This document shows, one piece after another, positions 32,836-41,373 of a stretch of DNA of 64,000 nucleotides. The position numbers and the translations under genes were made by a program. Source of the stretch: Bog-756 sp963806455 (GTDB taxonomy: Bacteria > Actinomycetota > Acidimicrobiia > Acidimicrobiales > RAAP-2); contig CAWDXZ010000006.1 in the NCBI GenBank assembly GCA_963806455.1, positions 496,001-560,000 on the forward strand, written 5' to 3'. The notes beneath the pieces were generated by a model. It ran no database searches. It worked only from the letters and a program-made list of their open reading frames with translations, and was not told the DNA's origin. Every line of letters begins with the position of its first letter. The first letter of the stretch is position 1.

Positions 32836-34701
32836 TCACGGGAACAGGATCTGGGCCAGGGTCGGCAGATCGACGGCGAGAAGATGGGGCGCATCGTTGT
32901 CGACTCGCACCACCAGGCGCGGATCGGTCGGCACATGGTGGACGGCCACCGGACGGACCTGACCGTCCCGGCCCACCTCGCCGACACGGGTGAAGGAGTT
33001 GTAGCTGATGGGGAGGGCCACCAGGGTCGGCCCGGCGCACTTCACCACATAGGTCTGTCGCAGCGACTCGAAACCCGTGCCGGATCGCTCGGTGACCGTG
33101 CACGGGACGGAGGAGAGGGAGGCGTCCCGTCCGTGATCGGCATGGAGCTTCTGGTAGATGGACGAGTCACTGCGCAGCTCGTGCCCGTCCGCCCCGTTGA
33201 CCTTCGGGAGGTACTCGATGAACATCGGGCCGTACTCGACGAACACGTCCGGGTAGTGCTGCACGCTGGTCTTCGCCGGCGCCGTCAGCGCCTCCACCGG
33301 AAGGAAGGGCGCGTTGGGCACGAGGCTGACCGCCGACGGGGGCTCGTGGGCGGTGACGGGTCCGAGGAGGACGAGCAGGGCCAGCCACAACACCGCCAGG
33401 GCCGGCGGGACCCAGTGCACACGTACGGGCCACCGCTGGCGGGCGAGACGGACGTACCAGTCGGCGACCAGCCCGGCCAGGAGCAGCGCCAGAGGGGTGA
33501 TGAACGTCATCATCCGGTACGGGAAGGTGATGACCTTGAAGGGTGCGAGCACGTCGTAGACCGGCAGTGACACCCGGAACTGCATGAAGAGGTAGGCCCC
33601 CAGGCTCAGGGCGAGCACGGCCAGCACCGGTCGGTCGACGGCCGAGGCCGGCGTCGTCGACGGGCGCCTCGACCACCGGACCGTCACCGTGATGAGGCCG
33701 GCCACCAGCAGGGCGGTGATGAGGAAGTCCAGCTGGACGTCGAGGTTGGCGTTCGTCGGGGACAGCCAACGGTACGCCGGCAGGTAGAGGTAGCCCCACC
33801 ATGGCGCGACGAAGTGATGGGCGACGTCCGCTCCGAACTCGGTGATCTTTGACGCCGGGTCGTAGTCTCGGCTCATCTTCAGCTCGGCGATGAGCATGGG
33901 CGCGAGGATGACCGCGGTGGCGCCCACCGCGACGACCAGCCGTCGGTACACGGCCCGGACCCCGACGCCGCCATAACTGGCGAGAAAGACGATGCCGGTG
34001 ACGGCGATGACCACGGTGGACACCAGGGCCACCGCGCTGTGGGCGTCGACCAGGACGACCATGGTCGGGACGACCGACCACGACACGCGCCGCTCCTTGA
34101 CCAGGGTCAGGCACCAGTAGAGGAGCCACGGGACCACCATGAGGGCGGAGAACTCGGCGAGGTCCCCACGGCTGAGCCACTCGACGAACGACCAGTTGGT
34201 GAAGAGGAAGGCGAGTGACCCGACCACCTGGAGGACCCGGTCTCCCGTGATCACGCTGAGGGCCTTCCGCATCCCGTAGGCGCCGACGACCATGAAGGCG
34301 GCCAAGGTGATCACCAATGTGGGCTTGAGAGCCCCGCCGAGCAGCAGGTAGACCGTCGCGCCCACGACGAAGAAGGCCTTGTGGTAGAAGAGCGGCACCG
34401 GCGTGCCGAACCCATAGGCGTCACTGCTCGACCACACCGGGAGGAAATCCCCGTGGCGGTAGTGGGCGGCGTAGATCTGGACCAGCAGGGGATCCTGACC
34501 GAAGGTCTGGCCGACGGGCCATCCCGGTCGGCGGCCGGCCAGGGACAGGGCCAGAGCGGCGGCGGCCACCGTGGCCAGGAGGTAGGCGAGTTCGAAGGCC
34601 AGCCGGCGGCGGGGAACCCGGGCGAGGAACCTGTGTTCCCCCGAGGTCGGGGCGGTCACCCCGGATGGTCCCTCTTCCGAGCTGCCACCGTCGATCGGCA
34701 C
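32836..34701 (-). CDS. Polytopic membrane protein, YfhO/PTPS-related-like
   Basis: 621 residues. After one helix the outer loop has HYRHGDFLPVWSSSDAYGFG followed by TPVPLFYHKAFF, similar to YfhO and the membrane domain called 'PTPS-related'. About ten helices follow (LAFLFTNWSFVEWLSRGDLAEF near 160), then FPYRMMTFITPLALLLAG and an outer C-terminal domain of about 160 residues with two cysteines. GTG 34701 is chosen because AGAGGGA lies 6 bases upstream and the upstream gene ends 3 bases earlier. It shares an operon with 34705 and probably with 30273. The activity is inferred to be glycan-related from family and context only. Confidence 0.7.
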   Translation of the reverse strand: MPIDGGSSEEGPSGVTAPTSGEHRFLARVPRRRLAFELAYLLATVAAAALALSLAGRRPGWPVGQTFGQDPLLVQIYAAHYRHGDFLPVWSSSDAYGFGTPVPLFYHKAFFVVGATVYLLLGGALKPTLVITLAAFMVVGAYGMRKALSVITGDRVLQVVGSLAFLFTNWSFVEWLSRGDLAEFSALMVVPWLLYWCLTLVKERRVSWSVVPTMVVLVDAHSAVALVSTVVIAVTGIVFLASYGGVGVRAVYRRLVVAVGATAVILAPMLIAELKMSRDYDPASKITEFGADVAHHFVAPWWGYLYLPAYRWLSPTNANLDVQLDFLITALLVAGLITVTVRWSRRPSTTPASAVDRPVLAVLALSLGAYLFMQFRVSLPVYDVLAPFKVITFPYRMMTFITPLALLLAGLVADWYVRLARQRWPVRVHWVPPALAVLWLALLVLLGPVTAHEPPSAVSLVPNAPFLPVEALTAPAKTSVQHYPDVFVEYGPMFIEYLPKVNGADGHELRSDSSIYQKLHADHGRDASLSSVPCTVTERSGTGFESLRQTYVVKCAGPTLVALPISYNSFTRVGEVGRDGQVRPVAVHHVPTDPRLVVRVDNDAPHLLAVDLPTLAQILFP

Positions 34702-34704
34702 GGT

Positions 34705-36471
34705 CTATCCCTCTCGCCGTGCTCCGGGGAGGAGCGAGTGGCAGAGCGGCGTGTGGGGCGCCCGCTCGACCGGAAGCCAGACGCTATCAGGGAGGTAGAA
34801 CTCGGTCGGCGTGGCCTTCTCCGCGACGTAGAGGGCCCGGCAGTCGCCCATGATGAAGAGATCGCCCATCGAGAACCGGGCGGGGAAGCCCTCGCCCTGC
34901 ACGACCCTCCCGGCGATCGGGTCCCCGGTGTGATCGCTGATCGTCTGTTGGGCCTGTACGTAGTGTTGCAGCTGGACCGGCGTCCAGTCGCCGTTCGGGA
35001 CGACCGCAATTCCCAGGTTGGCGACGAAGCCGAATGCCGCCAGCACACCGATACCCCCGGCGGCAAGGATGCGTGCCGCCCGACGTCGCCCGTGCAACCG
35101 CCGCCAGAGGTCCACCATCCCGATGGTGGCCGCCAGCAGCAGGAACGGCATGAAGTCGGCCAGGAAGCGCTCGAGGATCCATCCGAAGATGGCGACCGCC
35201 CCGGCGGCGACGGCGGTCCCCACCAACAGGATGCGCAACGCGCGGACCGGCGCCCGGCGGCCCGGCAGGAGGACGGCGACCACCCCGACGAGCCCGGTTG
35301 CGAACAGCAGCGGCATGGAGGCGGTCAGGCTGGCGCTCGGCTCCCGGGCGAAGAGCGTGGTGTGGGCGACCGCATGGGTCGGCACGTCGGGCAGGGTGAG
35401 GAAGGGGAACACCGACGTCACCCCGAGGTTGCCGGGCGACAGGTAGGCCTGGAGGGTACTGGGCAGGAAACGGAGGCTGAAGTAGTGACCGCCGTTGACG
35501 AGGCCGAAGTTGAAGGCGCGGTAGAGGAGCTGCTCGGAGGCGGGCACGCCGAAGAACAGATTGAACTTGACCAGGTCGACGGTGCAGCCGACGATGAGGG
35601 GTACCAGCCCAGCCGACAACACGGGCAGCGCCCATCGCCGCCGCTCGGGGCCCGCCCGTCCGAGGGCGAACCACGACGCCAGCAGCACGGCGGTGATGAC
35701 GCAGGCGTAGCCGGTGGTCGCCCGGTTGAGGTTGGTGCAGAGGATCAACAGGCCGGCCAGGGCCACCCGGCGTGACGAGGGCCGCTCCGCCACGCCGAGG
35801 AGGGCGAACAGGCTTCCGCTGCAGAGGGCGACGCTCCAGGCCAGGTCCTCGGAGTACATGACGGGCTCCGACGCCAGGAAGATGAGGACCGAGCCGACCA
35901 GGATCGAGGCGAGAAGGGTCCCGTAGGAGAGGGCCTCGGCCCACCCGAGCGGCGCATCCTCCCGGACGATGACGCGGATCCGCCAGAGGAGCAGGCTGGC
36001 GAAGGCGGCGGTGACGAACCACGAGGCCACGATGGACAGGGCGGTCAGGCGACCGTCGAGCGAATGGGTCACCAGCAGGACCGGGATCCGGATGAGGGAG
36101 GGGAAAACTCCGAAGTAGGTGTAGGCGCGCCCGTTGCGGATGAAGGCCTCGAGCCCGATGCTCCCCCGGGGAAGGGAGAGATGGCCGTGCAGGATGGCCC
36201 GGGCCTGGACGTCGTAGACCGATCCGGGCCCGTTGACCCGGAGCGGGTCGAGGGATCGGCCCCAGAGGTCCCAGGCCACCCACAGGTAGGGCACGGCCGC
36301 GGCCAGGACGGCGACGAGCGAGACCAGCTCGAACCGGCGGACATTGCTGACCACCTCGTGGTCGGCACGCATCTGGTCCCCGATGGCGTCGGCGGACGGA
36401 GACTCAGTGACAACGATTCCGCCTTCGAGCTGCACGGCTGCCTGTCTATCGGGGGGCACCACCGAGGGCAA
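34705..36471 (-). CDS. Large polytopic membrane protein, family A copy 3, lacking the outer C-terminal domain
   Basis: 588 residues against 712 and 715 for the sisters at 1831 and 14230. The core is the same: VYDVQARAILHGHLSLP, YTYFGVFPSLIRIPVLLVTH and the helix order. After the motif WLPVE the protein jumps almost at once to a terminal TPLCHSLLPG, matching the very end of the sisters. Cys544 and Cys577 are therefore 33 residues apart instead of 164-171. The start is uncertain: TTG 36471 opens the frame and GTG 36435 is possible; neither has a good ribosome site. First gene of the leftward run; divergent from the WbsX gene. Confidence 0.75.
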   Translation of the reverse strand: MPSVVPPDRQAAVQLEGGIVVTESPSADAIGDQMRADHEVVSNVRRFELVSLVAVLAAAVPYLWVAWDLWGRSLDPLRVNGPGSVYDVQARAILHGHLSLPRGSIGLEAFIRNGRAYTYFGVFPSLIRIPVLLVTHSLDGRLTALSIVASWFVTAAFASLLLWRIRVIVREDAPLGWAEALSYGTLLASILVGSVLIFLASEPVMYSEDLAWSVALCSGSLFALLGVAERPSSRRVALAGLLILCTNLNRATTGYACVITAVLLASWFALGRAGPERRRWALPVLSAGLVPLIVGCTVDLVKFNLFFGVPASEQLLYRAFNFGLVNGGHYFSLRFLPSTLQAYLSPGNLGVTSVFPFLTLPDVPTHAVAHTTLFAREPSASLTASMPLLFATGLVGVVAVLLPGRRAPVRALRILLVGTAVAAGAVAIFGWILERFLADFMPFLLLAATIGMVDLWRRLHGRRRAARILAAGGIGVLAAFGFVANLGIAVVPNGDWTPVQLQHYVQAQQTISDHTGDPIAGRVVQGEGFPARFSMGDLFIMGDCRALYVAEKATPTEFYLPDSVWLPVERAPHTPLCHSLLPGARREG

Positions 36472-36647
36472 GGACGCCCCGCGGGGTGCACGGCACCCTC
36501 ACCGGCAGGGCCGACGGTTGCGATCTGAAGCCGCCGGTGCCGGTCGGGGGCGCCTCGAGCCTCGGGCGTCCCCAAAAAGGAGGATCCTGTCCCGAACGCC
36601 CCGGGCCACGTTGCATGGGCTCCGCCCGTCTGCCGTATCATCGGTCC
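36472..36647. other. Divergent intergenic region, family A copy 3 / WbsX fusion
   Basis: 176 bases between two divergent genes. It is the likely promoter region for both the leftward membrane-protein run and the rightward WbsX and sulfotransferase genes. No repeat or clear operator was recognised. Confidence 0.4.
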
Positions 36648-38777
36648 ATGCCAGCTCAGGGGGCGAGACACCAGTCGGCGGCGGACAACGTGCCAAAGGC
36701 CCTGGCCTTCTACCTGCCCCAGTTCCATCCGATACCGGAGAACGACGAATGGTGGGGTCACGGCTTCACCGAGTGGGTGAACGTCACCAGGGCGCGGCCC
36801 CTGTTCGCCGGGCACTACCAGCCCCACGTCCCGGGCGAGTTCGGCTACTACGACCTCCGGGTCCCCGAGGTCCGGGAGGCGCAGGCCGCCCTGGCCGCCG
36901 CGCATGGGATCTCCGGCTTCGTGTACTACCACTACTGGTTCCAAGGCAAGCGGCTGCTGGAGCGGCCCTTCGAGGAGGTCCTCGCCTCCGGCTCGCCGGA
37001 CTTCCCGTTCGCCCTCTGCTGGGCCAACGAGCCCTGGACGCGGAACTGGGACGCCCAGACCGGCCAGACCCTGATGGCCCAGCATTTCAGCGACGAGGAC
37101 GATCTGGCCCACATCCGCTATCTGGCCGCCGCCTTCGCCGATGACCGGTACATCAAAATCGACGGTCGGCCGTTGATGATGATCTACCGTCCGGCCCAGT
37201 TGCCCGACGCCAAGCGGACGGCCGGCATCTGGCGGGAGGAGGCCCGGCGCCTCGGCTTCCCTGATCTCTACCTGTGCTGGGTCGAGAGCTGGGGTCCTCC
37301 CCCCGGCGGACCCGAGGCGTTCGGCCTCGACGCGTCGATCGGCTTCATGCCCGAGCCGGCCGAGCAGATCTACAGCCCGGTGGAGGGCATGCGCGGGCAC
37401 CGCATCGTCGACTACCAGGCCGCGTTCACCCGTGAGCTGTCACGCCCGGCCCCGAGCTGGAAGCGGTTCCCGTCGGTAATGGTGGGCTGGGACAACACCG
37501 CCCGCCGCCCCTACGGGGCCACCATCTTCGACGGAGCCACACCGGAGGCCTACGAGCGATGGCTCCGGCACACCGTGCAATCGGTGTCACGGGTGAGAGA
37601 GGAGGAGAACTACGTCTTCATCGTGGCCTGGAACGAATGGGCGGAGGGCAACCACCTCGAGCCCGACCAGCGCTACGGACGCGCCTTTTTGGAGGCGACC
37701 AAGGCCGTCCTGGTCGACGCAGCTCCCGCCTCCCACACCCAGCCCGGTGAGCTCCGCCGCGCCGGCGACGCCAAGGCGGGGCCCGCCGACGACAAATTCG
37801 ACTACATCTATGCCTACCGGCACGAGAGCGCGGTGGCCAACGCCGCCGGCCTGGTCCGGGACCTCAACCTCGGGACCGACGCCACGGTGGTCGATCTCGG
37901 CGCCGGAACGGCGGTCGTCAGCCACCCGCTCCGGGAAGCGGGGATCGCCTACCACGCCCTCGAGCTGCATCCGGTGGCCGTCGATCTCATGCGCTCGGCC
38001 GGCATCGAGGCGACCCAGTGCGACCTGACCGACACCGAGAGCCTGCTGCCGGTGCTCGAGGACGTGGGCGACGTGGGCGCCATGATGCTCCTCGACGTCA
38101 TCGAGCACCTGACCCAGCCCCACGAGCTGCTGGCCGCCCTGTCGGCCTGGGCCCTCAAGCACGGCGAGCCGGCGTTGGTCGTGTCGGTGCCGAACGTGGC
38201 CCACTTCGACATCGGGCTCCGACTCCTCAGCGGGAAGTGGACCCCCACCGAGACTGGCCTCCTCGACAGCACCCATCTCCGCTTCTTCACCGAGCCGACG
38301 CTCGAGCGGATGCTCCGGCGCTGCGGGTGGAAGATCGTCGCCCGCGACAACTTCGAGGTCATCCGCTCGGACCAGTGGGACCCCGATCTCAACAACGAGC
38401 TCCCCATGGAGATGGTGGGCGCCCTGCGGGTGCTCTCCGAGACGCTCAACCCCCATGGCTCGGTCCAGCAGTTCGTCTGGGCGCTCCGCCCGTTCCCGGT
38501 GGTCGCCCCGCCGGCGACCTTCCTCGAAGCGGTGGGTGAGCCCGAGAAGTCCGAGGGCGAGACCGAAGCGGACCGGTCGCCACTGGATGACAACTACGCC
38601 ATCCACAACTACCTGGTCTCCGTCGGGATCATCGCCAACGAGGCCAACCGTCGGGCCGCCCTCCGTCCCCTGCCCACGAGCTCCATGCCGAGGTGGAAGC
38701 ACCACGTGCTCAAGGTCGCCTACAGCTCGCCACGTACCGCCGCCGCCTTCAAGCGGGCGCACCAGTGGCTCCGCTGA
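36648..38777 (+). CDS. WbsX-type GH99-like protein fused to a SAM methyltransferase
   Basis: 709 residues in two parts. Residues 15-350 match the WbsX / glycoside-hydrolase-99-like group found in O-antigen clusters: FYLPQFHPIPENDEWWGHGF, WANEPWTRNWD, YRPAQLPDA and VAWNEWAEGNHLEPD. Residues 400-620 are a class I methyltransferase: VVDLGAGTAVVSHPL, LLDVIEHL, SVPNVAHFDIG and LLDSTHLRFFT, the last typical of enzymes in surface-glycan clusters. ATG 36648 is chosen as nearest to the family start; ATG 36615 is also in frame. The WbsX part may trim or transfer sugars, the second part may methylate a chain end. The sulfotransferase follows after 7 bases. Confidence 0.82.
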   Translation: MPAQGARHQSAADNVPKALAFYLPQFHPIPENDEWWGHGFTEWVNVTRARPLFAGHYQPHVPGEFGYYDLRVPEVREAQAALAAAHGISGFVYYHYWFQGKRLLERPFEEVLASGSPDFPFALCWANEPWTRNWDAQTGQTLMAQHFSDEDDLAHIRYLAAAFADDRYIKIDGRPLMMIYRPAQLPDAKRTAGIWREEARRLGFPDLYLCWVESWGPPPGGPEAFGLDASIGFMPEPAEQIYSPVEGMRGHRIVDYQAAFTRELSRPAPSWKRFPSVMVGWDNTARRPYGATIFDGATPEAYERWLRHTVQSVSRVREEENYVFIVAWNEWAEGNHLEPDQRYGRAFLEATKAVLVDAAPASHTQPGELRRAGDAKAGPADDKFDYIYAYRHESAVANAAGLVRDLNLGTDATVVDLGAGTAVVSHPLREAGIAYHALELHPVAVDLMRSAGIEATQCDLTDTESLLPVLEDVGDVGAMMLLDVIEHLTQPHELLAALSAWALKHGEPALVVSVPNVAHFDIGLRLLSGKWTPTETGLLDSTHLRFFTEPTLERMLRRCGWKIVARDNFEVIRSDQWDPDLNNELPMEMVGALRVLSETLNPHGSVQQFVWALRPFPVVAPPATFLEAVGEPEKSEGETEADRSPLDDNYAIHNYLVSVGIIANEANRRAALRPLPTSSMPRWKHHVLKVAYSSPRTAAAFKRAHQWLR

Positions 38778-38784
38778 GGAACCC

Positions 38785-39918
38785 TTGACGGACATCACGG
38801 CCGGTCCATGGGTGCTCGTGGTGGGATCCCACCGGAGCGGCACCTCCGCCGTGGCGGGCCTGCTCGGGGGCCTGGGCCTCCATACCTCGGCCCCCGACGA
38901 CCGGGTGGACTGGCCCGAGAGCAATCCCGAGCACTGGGAGAGCCTCTCCCTCTCCGTCCATGACGAGGAGCTGCTGGACCGCCTCGGGGGGAGCTGGGAC
39001 GCGCCCCCCGAGCTGCCCGAGCGATGGGACGAGGCACCCGAGGTCGGCGACCTCCTCGACCCGGCTCCCGTGGTGGCGGCGGCCTACCCCTTGGCCGGGC
39101 CGTCGGTGTGGAAGGACCCGAGGGTCAGCCTCCTCCTCCCGTACTGGCGACACCGCCTGCCCGAACCGGTCAGCGCCGTGCTGGTGTGGCGGTCGCCCCT
39201 GGCCGTCGCCCACTCACTGCTCGAACGTGACGGCCTGCCCATCACCGACGGCCTGGCCCTGTGGGAGCGGTACAACCGCAGTGCCATCGGGGGCCTCGAC
39301 GGCCTCGACACCTTCGTCATCGACTACGAGTCCCTGATCCAGGACCCCAAAGGGACCGCCGGGGTGTTGGCCGGATGGCTGGGAAGCCTGCCCGGGTTCA
39401 CCGCCCCGGCGGCGGAATGGGACCTGGAGGGTGCGGCCGCGCTGATCGCGTCCGAGCTGCAGCACCAGCCCGGTGACCGGTGGCCCGACGAGGATTGCCT
39501 GTTGCCGCAGCATCGTGAGCTGGTCGACCGGCTGGTCGAGCTCCGAGGTGGACACCGGCCGTTCGCCGCTGCCCGCCCGGGGGCGGAGTCCGGTTGGTCG
39601 TCGGTCGCCCTCCGCCACCGGCGGGAGAGCCGGCGCCTCCGGCTGGAGCTGGGCACCCGGACCGACGAGCTCGAGGCGGCGACCGGCACCATCGCCATGC
39701 TGCGTGAACAGCTGGCCGCCACCCAGGAACACCTGGACGCCACCCAGGAACACCTGGACGCCACCCTTCAGTACCTGAGCGCCACCAACGCCTCGCTGGA
39801 CGAGGTGGCCGACCATCTGGCCCGTGTCTACGACTCGACGAGCTGGAAGGTGACCAAACCGGTCCGCCAGTCAGCCACGTTCCTCGCCGAGCTCAGGGGC
39901 AGGGCGCGCCGGTCCTGA
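38785..39918 (+). CDS. Sulfotransferase family protein with C-terminal coiled coil
   Basis: 377 residues. The N-terminal PAPS phosphate loop is VGSHRSGTSAVAGLL (residues 13-27); the 3'-phosphate-binding region is VLVWRSPLAVAHSLL with FVIDYESLIQDP further on. Residues 280-350 form an Ala/Glu/Gln-rich coiled coil containing two exact 7-residue repeats (ATQEHLD), and the tail ends with YDSTSWKVTKPVR, common at the C-termini of glycan-cluster proteins. TTG 38785 is the only fitting start, with GAGGA just upstream. It probably transfers sulfate from PAPS, supplied by cysDNC at 43782-46596, to a sugar. Confidence 0.82.
   Translation: MTDITAGPWVLVVGSHRSGTSAVAGLLGGLGLHTSAPDDRVDWPESNPEHWESLSLSVHDEELLDRLGGSWDAPPELPERWDEAPEVGDLLDPAPVVAAAYPLAGPSVWKDPRVSLLLPYWRHRLPEPVSAVLVWRSPLAVAHSLLERDGLPITDGLALWERYNRSAIGGLDGLDTFVIDYESLIQDPKGTAGVLAGWLGSLPGFTAPAAEWDLEGAAALIASELQHQPGDRWPDEDCLLPQHRELVDRLVELRGGHRPFAAARPGAESGWSSVALRHRRESRRLRLELGTRTDELEAATGTIAMLREQLAATQEHLDATQEHLDATLQYLSATNASLDEVADHLARVYDSTSWKVTKPVRQSATFLAELRGRARRS
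39718..39759 (+). repeat. 21-bp in-frame tandem duplication
   Basis: Two identical 21-base units (39718-39738 and 39739-39759) encode ATQEHLD twice in the coiled coil of the sulfotransferase. One unit equals one heptad, so it lengthens the coil without breaking register. Confidence 0.95.
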
Positions 39919-39967
39919 GCCGACGAGGGCAGGTCAGCGGGCCGGGCCGCCCGTCATGACCCTGGGT

Positions 39968-40282
39968 TCAGGCCGGTCCCTCGGCCGGGGGCTCGGTGAG
40001 GATGGTGTCGGCGGTCGGCGCAGTCGGGACGGCGGGTCCGCCCCCGGCCGCGGCCATCCGGTTGGCCGCCATGTTGCGGTAGGTGAGATAGCCGGCCAGG
40101 ACGAGGGCCACGAACGCGATGAGCGCAGCGATGGCCCCTCGTGTGTGGTAGTGCCCATGACCCTTCTTGCGGCCCGGGAGATAGCTCGGGAGGTGGGATA
40201 TCGACACCGTGAGGTACTCGACGGCGACGAAGGCAGCCAAACCCGCGATGACCAGCAAGAGGACGACCCATAGCCATTTCAT
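39968..40282 (-). CDS. Small two-helix membrane protein, unknown function
   Basis: 104 residues from ATG 40282: an N-terminal helix (WLWVVLLLVIAGLAAFVAVEY), a basic His-rich loop (GRKKGHGHYHTRG), a second helix (AALIAFVALVLAGYLTY), then a Pro/Ala/Thr-rich polar tail. No family recognised. It lies between two sulfotransferase genes, converging with the first and 123 bases downstream of the second, which reads in the same direction. Coding is supported by the clean two-helix pattern and by a normal start. Confidence 0.6.
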   Translation of the reverse strand: MKWLWVVLLLVIAGLAAFVAVEYLTVSISHLPSYLPGRKKGHGHYHTRGAIAALIAFVALVLAGYLTYRNMAANRMAAAGGGPAVPTAPTADTILTEPPAEGPA

Positions 40283-40405
40283 GGGGTCTGACTGTAGCGG
40301 ACGGCCGGACGGCGTGAGGACCAGACGTTTGCATCGTCGAATTTCGCCGCCGGCGGCCGTCGGGGGCTGCGGGCGTGACGTCCCGACGCCCTTTCTCATG
40401 CCTTC

Positions 40406-41302
40406 TCATGCCGGGTCCGGGGCACGACTGCCGATCCCGCCCTCGCGCAGCTGGCGAAGCAGCTCGTATTCGGGCTCCAAACGGTTGCGGAGGCGCTCGG
40501 TCTGCACGGTGGTGAGCGCCGAGCGTTCGCCGGTGACCCGGGCCCGGTGGACCTCGAGCGGAAGCTCGAGTCGCCTGCCGAGCTCGGCCAGGCCGGAGAC
40601 GTAGTCCTCGGTGAAGAACACGCTCGATGACCCGGCGATGCGATCGGCGGCCTCGGCGACGTCGAAACGTACAGAGAACATCCGGAGCTGCGCCAGGAGG
40701 CGCTCGACGGGGATCCCGTCCAGGAAGGAGTCGAAGCCCCCACTGGCCAGAACCCGCTCGCGCCGGCGGACCGGGCCCGGCGTGTCGGGACGGTCCCCGG
40801 CCACCAGGTAGTCGAAGTACGAGTGCACCCGGGCCACCGGGTCCCGCAGGATGGTGACGGTGAAGGTCCGTGGCGGCAGGGACAGCTCGTCCATCGGCCG
40901 ATGCGATCGCCCGTAGAAGTACGCCCCCTCGGACAACAACCGTGGGTGGTAGGAGACGAAGGCGTACCGGCCGCTGATGGTGCGGTGCAACCTCGACTCC
41001 GACATGCGGCGGTAGACCTCGAGGGGCGGCTCCCCCCCGAGGGCCATGAAGCTCAGATGAAGGCTGGTCCCGGCCGTCTTCCTCACGTGGTAGCAGTAGA
41101 CGCGTCGGCTCCCGTCGGGCAGCTCGTACGAGCTCGCCAGGCGTCGATACGTCGGATCGCGCCGGATCTCCCACCAGTCACGCCGGGCCGAGGCCCACCG
41201 CCTGGCCGGCGCGACGACGCCAGCCGAGGTGAAGCCCCGGTTCGGCCGTCCGTCGGCGGGCTGCCGGTGAGGTGCGCGACCGGCCGAACCACCCTCCTTC
41301 AC
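40406..41302 (-). CDS. Sulfotransferase family 2-like protein
   Basis: 298 residues. HVRKTAGTSLHLSF at 72-85 is the PAPS 5'-phosphate loop in the form typical of the Sulfotransfer_2 (HVPKTAGTS) group, and ILRDPVARVHSYFDYL at 151-166 is the 3'-phosphate-binding helix. FVSYHPRLL lies between them. These enzymes sulfate carbohydrates. It has a different motif set from the other three sulfotransferases here, so the four are not recent copies. It is oriented leftwards, upstream of the small membrane protein. Confidence 0.85.
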   Translation of the reverse strand: MKEGGSAGRAPHRQPADGRPNRGFTSAGVVAPARRWASARRDWWEIRRDPTYRRLASSYELPDGSRRVYCYHVRKTAGTSLHLSFMALGGEPPLEVYRRMSESRLHRTISGRYAFVSYHPRLLSEGAYFYGRSHRPMDELSLPPRTFTVTILRDPVARVHSYFDYLVAGDRPDTPGPVRRRERVLASGGFDSFLDGIPVERLLAQLRMFSVRFDVAEAADRIAGSSSVFFTEDYVSGLAELGRRLELPLEVHRARVTGERSALTTVQTERLRNRLEPEYELLRQLREGGIGSRAPDPA

Positions 41303-41373
41303 AGCCAGGACCCTAGCCCCGGCCCCCTCGGGCTCAGGGCCGGGTCGGGCGAAGCCGACACGGCGGCCTCAGG

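Noticed and set aside
30255..32993. 912-codon open frame on the plus strand, longer than the opposing gene
   Set aside because: It is Pro/Arg/Gly/His-rich with no domain or helix pattern and lies antisense to a clear YfhO-type gene; long antisense frames are expected in DNA of this G+C.
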